A stretch of DNA of 64,000 nt. It comes from Nymphaea colorata (taxonomy: Eukaryota > Streptophyta > Magnoliopsida > Nymphaeales > Nymphaeaceae). Positions 55,659 through 64,000 of the stretch are shown here, one piece after another (within the stretch, counting starts at the first letter, position 1; the number at the start of each line of letters is the position of its first letter). The notes under the pieces are model-generated. The model searched no databases. It was not told the origin of the DNA and saw nothing but the letters and a program-made list of their open reading frames with translations. A program made the position numbers and the translations under genes. The DNA is taken from positions 20,989,934-21,053,933 of the forward strand of contig NC_045138.2 of assembly GCF_008831285.2 (NCBI RefSeq), in the 5' to 3' direction.

Positions 55659-57326
55659 TTTTCTAATGTCATTTAGATGTATCCTATTTGCTGACGCAGG
55701 ATCGAGCTTCCTAAGGAGATCCAAATCACAAGTTGAGTCCTCACAAGTTTGATTGCTGCTTAAACAGGCAACAGCATGTCCTAAAACAGGTGATCACAAT
55801 GGTAACGGTGAGAACAGTAACCATTACAGCGTCATGCACCCAGAAAATAAAAGAAAAAAGAGCATTAGTATACTTACCAAGATACTCACCTGAAGTACAT
55901 GCATCCATTTCTTCCATCAGGTCATCAAGTAAGAATGGGCTCACATACAAGACAATCCAAGAACAAAGATAAAATAAGCCAGTATGAAAAGATGAGTAAT
56001 ATTTTGTCTATGGCCAAACGGCTTGGCCCTAATATATAAACTTATAAAATGGACAAGAATTTCTTAAGTTCCTAATTTGGGACTCTGGCCTCTTGAAACT
56101 GCCATACAAGTATCAGCACTTACCATGACAATAATACCCTTATATTTCCTATGAGAACAGGTAACGAATTGTCAGAGGCAGAGAACAAAATGTAACACCC
56201 CAGAAGTTTAGTCATGTATCGAAGATTGTGATGGAACTTCAATGGCTTATAAAAAGATGTCATTAATGAGAAGATTGTCCTGGTTCCTAGCCTTTTTAGG
56301 TTAGAACTGAAACTGCTAGGGAGCGAGTTGGGATCCGTCGAACTAGGGGCCCGAGCCGCAGAGTGGGTCGGGTTGTTACAGTGGTATCAGAGCAGTTTCA
56401 ACACTCGGACCTAGGGTCCCACACGCACGGATGCGTGTGCCTCAAGGGGGGTGGATTGTAACACCCTAGAAGTTTAGTCCTATATTAAAGATTGTGAGAG
56501 ATCTTCAAGAGCTTATAAAGAGAGACCATTAATGAGATGATTATCCTGGTTACTAGCCTTTTTAAGGTTGGAGCAGAAACTGCTAGGGGCGGGTTGGGAT
56601 CCGCCGAACCAGGGGCCCGAGCCCAAGAGTGGGTCGGGTTGTTATACAAAATCAAGCCAAGAAAACATCCTTCCACAAGAGGAAATGTTCTGGTGCAGAC
56701 TGAATTGTATCAGCAATGCTATTACAAAGATAAAATGTGAAAAGGAAAATAAGCCTGCTTCGACGCTCCTCATATATATATATATAAACATATTCAACCC
56801 TTTTACAAACCCTTCCCTCAACTCTTATACTTGGACAACCATAGCTCTTCAAGGTCAGATTAGAATCCCATGATCCATGATGTGTATCCACATCCTACCC
56901 TCTTCCATCCTGATAATGGTAACCTACACTCTAATCATTGTTTAGGAACTCTGCGATGCAATATGATACCAATTTTGCAGTTCCAAACTTCCAACCAATC
57001 TGTTGTCCATCTGGAAATTCAAAATATGAGGCCCAGAGTCAAACGGTTAACCTTTAACAATATCTTCTCATGCCATCAGTTAAGAATACAGACTGCATTA
57101 GAAACTTTTAGCCAAACCCTAACAAACTATTACTGAACTCGTGGTTGCTTTTAAGTCATATGGACAAAGAACAAACAGTTAATGGTACAAAAAATTTAAA
57201 GCAAGTAAAGGGGCTAGAAGGAGAGATAAAAAAAAAAGTTCAAATCTATGTTGTTACCTGGATGTAATAATTTGTACCTCCTACAATTACTGGTAAATGC
57301 TTCCGAGACAATATACTGTCGATCAC
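55659..57326 (-). pseudogene. tRNA dimethylallyltransferase (IPT2-like) gene fragment, three exons
   Basis: tRNA isopentenyltransferases modify A37 of UNN-reading tRNAs. Minus-strand exons: 57258-57326 (reads ILSRKHLPVIVGGTNYYIQ), 55890-55939 (PFLLDDLMEEMDACTS) and 55659-55780 (LLRKLDPASANRIHLNDIRK). The splice sites are canonical and the exon 2/exon 3 join is in frame. The exon 1/exon 2 join lacks about 11 bases (the ALV and most of the S codon in ALVSPFLLDD), so a microexon or a loss must be assumed. The N-terminal P-loop (GPTGSGKS) and the C-terminal half with the zinc finger were not found in the window. Best read as a relic or partial copy. A TRIM element sits in the intron. Confidence 0.75.
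56191..56646 (+). mobile_element. TRIM (terminal-repeat retrotransposon in miniature)
   Basis: 456 bp, complete. LTRs of 190 bp at 56191-56380 (TGTAACACCCCAGAAG...GGTTGTTACA) and 56457-56646 (TGTAACACCCTAGAAG...GGTTGTTATA), a 76-bp interior with primer site TGGTATCAGAGC at 56382 and a purine tract CAAGGGGGGTGGA before the right LTR. A perfect 5-bp target duplication CAAAA is at 56186-56190 and 56647-56651. No coding capacity; it depends on proteins of other elements. I see no 5S rRNA-like sequence in the LTRs, so it is not a Cassandra element. Confidence 0.95.
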
Positions 57327-58840
57327 CTGAAAACAAATTATAAACAACTGTTTGAGTCTGATGATAAACATAGCCCGAAAAAATGGAAAGACTAAAGAGG
57401 ATTATCTTTTGCTCATAAAAGCTAAGTTGTCAAAATCAAAAGCAGGACACAGGTTGTTCAGGCCTCTAAAAAGACTGATGGTTCAAGCTTGGCATTTGAC
57501 TAGGTTGGCTCGCTGAGGCACACAAGTGAAAAAATGTCTTAGATTCCTTTTCCTTTTTTTTTCCCTTCTTCATCGGCTTATACGTTTCTTTGTTTACTTT
57601 TTCTTCGTTTTTACCATGTTCCTGTTCTTCTCCTCCTTCTCCTCTTTCTCCCTTTCAAGTTTCATTTACTGTTTCTAGCCCATCTAGGTGTCGACTAGGT
57701 GCCCGACAATGCACTGCCCATGCCCTTCTGAAAGTCCACTGCTAACGTAATCAAAGGCCTGTTGAAATTTGATCTCTCGGTCTCTAACACATCAAATTTA
57801 TGGGTTTGAGATCTGGAGCCCATGTCACATTTGCTCGCATAACAAGTTTAAGAGCTTTGATAGAAATGTAAGACTTAATTGGTTTAGGATTTTTAGTTTT
57901 AGATTACCTCAAGTAGGCCTTGGGGGTAGGATCTCAATGACGGGTTCAACTTTTCTAGTCGCCGCCGGTCGGGTCCATAGAAAGAAGATGATAAGGTGTG
58001 CCCCCTGTGTCGTGTCCAAGATCATTTGGTTAACGTGAACAATGTTGGCATCTTGCTATTTTTCATGCTCTTACTACACATTGTGAATTTTCCAAATTGA
58101 TCATATGAGTGTTGACAAGCTTTGGGGGAGTTTGGCCTGCTCGAGTGAGTTGAACCTGCATCAGACTCTGGATGGGCTGGCATGAGGCATGGGCTTGGAA
58201 CTGGCTGGGCTACCTAGGAGAAGCTCAATAGAATTTCTTTCCTTTTTTTTTAACGCGCAACCCACACGGTTTGCTTTCCTCTCTTGAGTTTTTTTTTTTT
58301 TTACCTTGAATAATTTCAGATCAACCCCGTCTCAAAACCCAGCTCCAATATGAAATTTCATAACTATAGCCGCATTCTTCATAATCGGACCGCCTTCGTT
58401 TCTAAACAAGATGTCATAAAAAGTACATAGATTGGTTTTGACACCCCAGCCATAAGTGGGTCGTCAAGGCCTTGCCTATTGAAAATTTTTAAACTTGAAC
58501 GATGGGACCCTCACGGATTCGTGTATGAGATTCTCAACAGGTATTGATCCCAAATGGTCCCTTGGAAGGTTTTTGGCTTTTCATACGAGGCCCCCACTAC
58601 TTGATTGCTACCACATGTCACATCAATCTGGACTAGCATTTGAATTTAGATCTGGTGTTCAACCATTGTCTGATTAAATAATCGACCTATTGGATTCTTT
58701 ATTGCACTTGCAGAATCTTTTCTAGTTGTCTCAGGACCAACTCATGGAATTATATTGCTAGACAATTAGCCGATTTAGATGTGATGCGATACAATAATCT
58801 TTTAGGGGCAAAATATCTCCTGAAGATAAATTGCAACACA

Positions 58841-58944
58841 AGATAAATTTTATTTTGCATTTTATTTTGGAAGCTGGGGGTGAGCAGCTGGGAGATAAAT
58901 TTTATTTTGCATTTTATTTTGGAAGCTGGGGGTGAGCAGCTGGG
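58841..58944. repeat. Tandem duplication, 52-bp unit, two copies
   Basis: The unit AGATAAATTTTATTTTGC...GAGCAGCTGGG is at 58841-58892 and 58893-58944, apparently identical. Confidence 0.95.
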
Positions 58945-59154
58945 GAGAGTGGCTGGTTGGGGAATTAATAGATGCACTGTTATTATTCTGATTTTCCTAT
59001 TAAATTTGTTTTACACTTGCCTTGTTTGTACACTAAAAAAAAAAGAGAAAATGAGTGCACATGTGCTGAGGACTGAAGATTTTCAGTCTAAACTTAGATT
59101 AGAGAAATCTGTAAATTCTATATATAAAAATAATTTTCAATCTAAATTTGATTT

Positions 59155-59156
<2 letters not shown>

Positions 59157-59244
<88 letters not shown>

Positions 59245-59256
59245 TATATATATATA
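59157..59256. repeat. (TA)n microsatellite, about 100 bp
   Basis: Nearly pure TA repeat with one interruption (TAGATA) near 59240. Confidence 0.97.
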
Positions 59257-60375
59257 TAAAGCACTGGATTCCCATCATGTCTCATTAACACAACCCAAAC
59301 AAAAAAACATTGGGCTGCGTGTGAGAGGGATTCTTCTCACAGCTGGAGGAATCCATGTTATTTATATAATAGAAAGAGAGAGTACGAGTGTGTGGATGAG
59401 AGTTCACGCCATGTGCGTGAATCTGCATGTGCCTAAGCTGGAACCGATAGAAGTCCTTGGAATGGATGGACTGGTTCAATGGCAGAGACTGGCGGTCCAT
59501 CAGCTTGATTCATAGGTTGTGTTGTAGAAAGCTAGCTAGTTTTTGGAATGGTTCGGTCAGATATCCTAATTGGCAACCCTATATCCTCACATTACTATCT
59601 CCAAAGAGTCAAACTAAGCTTGACCATGAACAATGGCAGAAGTAGGACCAGAAATTTTTCGCTATAGATCACTTATTTATGCATAAGAACAGAGCTAATG
59701 GACCACTATCACAAATAGTTGAACAACTTATGATTATCTACAAATCTTTTTCTTTCATGTATGGGTACGTTAGATTTCTTATTCAGTATCATTTTCAATC
59801 TGTTATCTTGTGGTTTTAAACATCATGTCTTCTGTCTTTCTACTATTAGAATTAAACTATTCAAGTCGAGCACCTGAGTTGAAAATTAGTTTTCAACAGC
59901 ATGATACTCCACACAAGGGCAGGTTTTTGAAGGAGTCTATTGGACTGGCAGATAGTTGAAGTTTGCAATATTATGTGTGAAATATGCTTGTTCAGATCCA
60001 ACCAGCAGAGGAGTTTTTTCTTTATATATTCAATCTTATAGGGTATGCCGAGAACTCAGGAACTCAGGTCAGTCTTGAATTGGGTCTTACAAGTAATTTG
60101 GACCAAAATTGTTCTAAATTCCTTTCTTTTACTTGTTTTAGTTTGTTTGTAACTCATTTTTTGCTCTATTGTTATAGCTATTGGTCATTAACATGTACTA
60201 TTTTATTTATATGACTTGTTTATTTAAACATTGCTTTCATTATGATTTCTCTAGACCGATGCATGGAGCGTAAAAGTAAGAATTATTGAGCGCAATATGC
60301 ATTTATATTAGTCAATGCCTTCGTTAATTGTTTAAGATTAGATCTGCCTAGGATATAACTTAGTCTGTGTACACG

Positions 60376-60378
<3 letters not shown>

Positions 60379-60440
<62 letters not shown>
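60379..60440. repeat. (TA)n microsatellite, about 60 bp
   Basis: Nearly pure TA repeat following ACACGC and ending TAGATATG. Confidence 0.97.
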
Positions 60441-60445
<5 letters not shown>

Positions 60446-61661
60446 TATGACATTCATTGCCTCCAAATTTTTTGATGTGGCCGCAGATTGATGCATCTCC
60501 TAGGGTCTATGTTACAGTTACCATGTAAATTGTACTATACTTAATATTTTACCAATCAAATGAGGAGCTTAATTAAAAAAACAAAAAACAAAAAACCAAT
60601 TACTGTTATGTTAGAACATGTTCTCAAGACATAACATAATTATGTTTTCACCTTTCAGATGAACGAGGTCAAGAGTCTGCATTACTTGTCATTGTATCCT
60701 TTAAATTAATCCTAACTAATCAGGACTTCAAGATCCATAATGTGGACAATGTAAAACATTGTTAAAAGAGGATCCATCAAGGCATATGAACATTTGACAT
60801 TAGTAACATAGTGCTATTGTTCCATGAATTTATCGTACATATCCATTAAATAGTTCATTGCAGCATTCCGTGAATCTATCATACTTTTCTATGGAGATCA
60901 ATGAAATAATAACAGTTATTATTACCAAACAACCTCTTATAGAGACTGTAAGGGACATATTGTTAATACATAGATCAATATGTATCAACTTTATCTCATG
61001 ACTTTGAATGAGTGACCATCAATATCTGAGGAATTTTTGTAGTGTGTCGCACTCGATTAAGACTCAGATACGAGAAAGAAGGTTGCATTAAGGCTCAACC
61101 AGCTCAATGAATAGGACATACTGCTAGCTAGACTTGATTAAACTTGATCTGAGTTTAAAACTGGTTATAGATGCCAATTAATTCAATCAATGTGATTGAC
61201 CAATCACAATCTAAATTCATTAATGCAGAGAGAACTAAATTGATTGTGAAAATAGGGTGTGGCACTTTACCTAATTTCAAAAAGAGGTCCTCGCAAAAGG
61301 GGATGATCTGATATTGATAGCACCAATTAAAAAAAAAAAAGATATCAGGATCTTCTCCATCATTTGCCTAATTAGCTAAGTTTTATCGGATCACCCCCTT
61401 TTTTGAAACGGAGGTCCTCCCAAAAGGGGACCGGACACCCTATACTCCTGATTATAGAGTATCTTAAGAAATCAGCACATTCACACCCTTTTCTTTCTTT
61501 TGATGGATGGTGGGGGAGGTTGAGAGTCGCCATCTGCCACTTCTTGAGTGGGATGTTGCTTCATTAATATCAGGTCATATCGATCCGAATACCCCCGTTC
61601 CGATTCGGCCCCTGATATTTTAATTAAGCAGTGGTGAAGTTGCTGGTTTGTCTTTTTTTTA

Positions 61662-61952
61662 TTAGTTTGAATTTTTGAAATGATGAATAGAAATTGATAA
61701 CCAAAGACGTTGCCAAAGAGTCTTGACGATGACCTTGTAAGGATAAACAAAAAGGCTGGATTCAGAAAGCACATAGGAATCCAAAGCGCTGTTGGACAAA
61801 CTGTCCACTATGGTGGATTCAGCAACAGAAAGGAATTCATCAATCTGGGCACGAGAGAGGGCCCTGAGACCCTTGCTATCAGGGTCAGCAAACACAGGCG
61901 GCTGACGGAAAATGATCTCCAGCCGCTTTTCATGCCCTTCGAAACCGGCCAT
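61662..61952 (-). pseudogene. S-adenosylmethionine decarboxylase, truncated copy
   Basis: Minus-strand ATG at 61952, read as [40 protein letters not shown] and [15 protein letters not shown], with the E|S self-cleavage site (residues 64-65) intact. Homology stops at residue about 78 (near 61719), before the catalytic Cys of CGTT; the following codons to the stop at 61662 are unrelated. The enzyme makes decarboxylated AdoMet for spermidine/spermine synthesis and needs about 330-360 residues, so this product cannot be active. It shares about 96% of bases by eye with 62769-63003 on the other strand and retains its uORFs (62147-62422). Confidence 0.93.
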
Positions 61953-62146
61953 TGAGATCCAATTCTCAATACCACCTAACTGTGTCGAATTGGTGTTGCA
62001 GAAGATCAAATGATTATGGGGAAGAAGAGATGAGGAAGAGGCTATATGTCCTGGCCGAGACGACACGTCTCCTACTGCGCGCAACTTAAACAAAGAAATA
62101 ACAGAAAAAAGCCCTACTCTATCAGCAGCAATTGATTGTGGAAATA

Positions 62147-62414
62147 TCACGATGGCTTCCTCACGCACTGCAAAAAGAAAGGAAGAACATAATTAGAAAA
62201 CAGGAAAGGGAAAACAAACCATTAACCTTTCAGAAAAACCAAATTAATGTTTTCTATTCACTATCATAGATAGAAAACGTACGTTGGAGTAGGCAGCAGA
62301 TTTGAACTTCTTGATACCACCGTTTGGACGAACGTCTTCAATGCTGTAGCCAAGGGGAACTTCGTACATTAAGGAACTACTACTGGACTTCTTCTTACCA
62401 CCTTTTGCCTCCAT
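62147..62414 (-). promoter_or_regulatory. Conserved small uORF of S-adenosylmethionine decarboxylase, spliced
   Basis: Two segments, 62283-62414 and 62147-62167, joined by an intron with GT donor (AAC|GTACGT) and acceptor TTTTTGCAG. Together they give a 50-residue peptide starting MEAKGGKKKSSSSS, with EVPLGYSIEDVRPNGG and KFKSAAYSN in the first exon and ending CVRKPS. In plants this uORF represses translation of the main ORF when polyamines are high. The intron position after SN is the usual one. It lies about 195 bp before the truncated main ORF start at 61952. Confidence 0.94.
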
Positions 62415-62422
62415 TACAACAT
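62414..62422 (-). promoter_or_regulatory. Tiny uORF overlapping the small uORF by one base
   Basis: ATG TTG TAA on the minus strand from 62422 to 62414; its TAA shares the A at 62414 with the ATG of the small uORF. This one-base overlap is the conserved plant arrangement in which the tiny uORF allows translation when polyamines are low. Confidence 0.85.
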
Positions 62423-62768
62423 CCACGCTCCCTGTTGTCAGAATTCCACAAGACTAAAGTTTAGTGCAGGAAATATTTTTCATACTGCGGAAATAAAATT
62501 CATTTTGACTTGCTAAAAACATCGAGAGGCCGTTGTCAATTAGAAATATATAGACACAAACCGCTGCCACTTCTAAAACTTTTTCCAATTGCGGCACACT
62601 TTTGGAAGAGGAAGAAAGGAAACGAATGCTATTCTGTTTTGTCTCGGTCACTCCCGGGCCTGGACATGTAGCCTCTTCCTCATCTCTTCTTCCCCATAAT
62701 CATTTGATCTTCTGCAACACCAATTCGACACAGTTAGGTGGTATTGAGAATTGGATCTCAGCTTCAAA

Positions 62769-63769
62769 ATGGCCGGTTTTGAAGGGTATGAAAAGCGGCT
62801 GGAGATCATTTTCCGTCAGCCACCTGTGTTTGCTGATCCTGATAGCAAGGGTCTCAGGGCCCTCTCTCGTGCCCAGATTGATGAATTCCTTTCTGCTGCC
62901 GAATGCACCATAGTGGACAGTTTGTCCAACAGCGCTTTGGATTCATATGTGCTTTCTGAATCCAGCCTTTTTGTTTATCCTTACAAGGTCATCATCAAGA
63001 CTTGTGGGACTACCAAGCTTCTGCGCTCCAGTCCCATCGTATTGAAGCATGCTGGTACCTTGTCCCGTGCTCCTATCTCAGTCAAATATTCCCGTGGGAC
63101 GTTCATTTTCCCTGGGAATCAGCCTTCTCCTCACACAAGTTTTACGGAGGAAGTTGTTGTGCTGAACAACCATTTCCGAAGTTGTTTGGTAAGCCTGGGA
63201 ATGCTTATGTCATCAATGGTGGCAATCCTGCCCATGATTGGCACATCTACAGGTCGTCCGTGGAGTCCATACCTCCTTTGCCACTCACTGTGGAAATGTG
63301 CATGACCAACCTGGACAGGGAGCGGGCATCTGTATTCTACAAGAACTTTGAAGGCCCAGCGAAGTCCATGACTAACGCTTCTGGAATCCGCAGCATCCTT
63401 CCCGGCTTTGATATCAATGACTTTGAGTTTGAGCCTTGTGGATATTCCATGAATTCAATCAAGGACAAGGCCTTGTCGATTATTCATGTCACTCCAGAAG
63501 ATGGTCTCAGCTATGCAAGCTTTGAGTTTGTGGATGCAATAGGCTCTAAGGAAATAAAGAATGCAGCAGAGCTAGAGGCGCTAATCGACCGTGTGTTGGA
63601 ATGTTTCGGGCCAGAAGAGTTTTCATTGGCCATTCATTGTGACTACAGCAGCTTGATGGCAATGTTGTCAGAGAAACATGGGATGTTGGGCTATGCATGC
63701 GAGAAATTTGTGGTGCAGGAACTCTCTGGTGGAGGTTGCCTGATATACAGAGTTTCTCTGGAAAGTTGA
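62769..63769 (+). pseudogene. S-adenosylmethionine decarboxylase, full body with one frameshift
   Basis: ATG at 62769 (an 8-bp insertion precedes it relative to the minus copy). The first frame runs to 63176 with the self-cleavage site SES|S region (E64-S65), catalytic CGTT (Cys79), [13 protein letters not shown] and SFTEEVVVL. Near 63176-63178 (CATTTCCGAAG) one base is missing, so this frame ends at 63305. The remainder is open in another frame to TGA at 63767-63769 with [59 protein letters not shown] and a C-terminus SGGGCLIYRVSLES. Both parts are well conserved, so this is either a very young pseudogene or a sequence error in a working gene. No uORF precedes it. Full length would be about 333 aa. 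Confidence 0.9.
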
Positions 63770-64000
63770 GAAGATGATCAGAGGATTGTGTGGAAGGGGA
63801 AGGTGTATGCTCTGGCCGAGCAAAGACTGTCTTTGTTGCAGCATCACTGCTTATCCTTACCATGTGTTTGCGTCCTTTACTAGTATAGTAGTAATGCGGT
63901 CTCCTCTTCTATTTCTGTTCGAGTTTTCATGTTTGAATAATTGGGCAGCTCGTTCCTTCTGAAGCCCGCCCATAACGGAAAACAAGATCAGGCTAGCGCC

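Larger units (their letters stand above)
57327..61661. other. Intergenic region, repeat-rich
   Basis: Contains a 52-bp tandem duplication (58841-58944) and two long (TA)n tracts (59157-59256 and 60379-60440). An ORF at 58880-59515 is an artefact of the (TA)n tract (Tyr-Ile repeats). No gene recognised, including the missing 5' exons of the IPT fragment. Confidence 0.6.
61719..63003. repeat. Inverted repeat of S-adenosylmethionine decarboxylase 5' sequence
   Basis: Left arm about 61719-62055 and right arm about 62655-63003 are near-identical reverse complements covering about 100 bp of leader and the first 78 codons. They share CTCTTCCTCATCTCTTCTTC, the CACCAATTCGACACAG leader and coding start. 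The right arm has an extra GCTTCAAA before ATG. The 600-bp spacer holds the minus-strand uORFs. Confidence 0.93.

Noticed and set aside
56191-56646. Cassandra-type TRIM with 5S rRNA in the LTR
   Set aside because: No 5S-like block (such as the GGATGCGATCATACC start) is visible in the LTRs, so it is only called a TRIM.
58880-59515. 211-codon plus ORF
   Set aside because: Artefact of the (TA)n tract and a tandem duplication; no conserved motif.
57327-61661. Missing P-loop exon of the IPT fragment
   Set aside because: Scanned the minus strand for a GPTGSGKS-coding segment and found none.

Overview
This is nuclear DNA of a flowering plant. Genes have many exons with GT-AG (and two GC-AG) introns, plant-specific gene families are present (a P-class pentatricopeptide repeat protein, NIPA-like, S-adenosylmethionine decarboxylase with its conserved upstream ORF), the Ty1/copia elements use the plant TGGTATCAGAGC primer site, and there are many long (TA)n tracts. 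I cannot name the species. The gene models below were assembled by eye; every exon join I give keeps the reading frame.

Layout. 1-7046: no recognisable gene, several short tandem duplications. 7047-24710 (+): a NIPA-type magnesium transporter gene in nine exons. Its last intron is about 13 kb and is filled by nested Ty1/copia retrotransposons: an old minus-strand element (11888-24390) contains a plus-strand element (13250-23025), which contains another (18298-22627), plus remnants. 27822-38542 (-): an EDRF1-like protein gene in nine exons, converging on NIPA. 41241-42551 (+): an intronless PPR gene. 43891-53471 (-): an eight-exon gene for a type I membrane protein resembling V-ATPase accessory S1/Voa1 or BIG1 proteins, with a truncated copia element in its first intron. 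55659-57326 (-): three exons of a tRNA dimethylallyltransferase gene without its ends, with a complete 456-bp TRIM element in one intron. 61662-63769: two copies of S-adenosylmethionine decarboxylase in head-to-head inverted orientation. The minus copy keeps the regulatory upstream ORFs but only the start of the enzyme. The plus copy has the enzyme body with one frameshift and no upstream ORFs.

The genes do not form an operon or a pathway. The recurring theme is retroelement growth inside introns (NIPA intron 8, Voa1-like intron 1, the IPT relic) and local duplication (the SAMDC inverted repeat and many 40-50 bp tandem duplications). The two observations I rate highest are the SAMDC split between uORF and enzyme, and the NIPA last exon stranded beyond a 13-kb GC-AG intron of nested elements.
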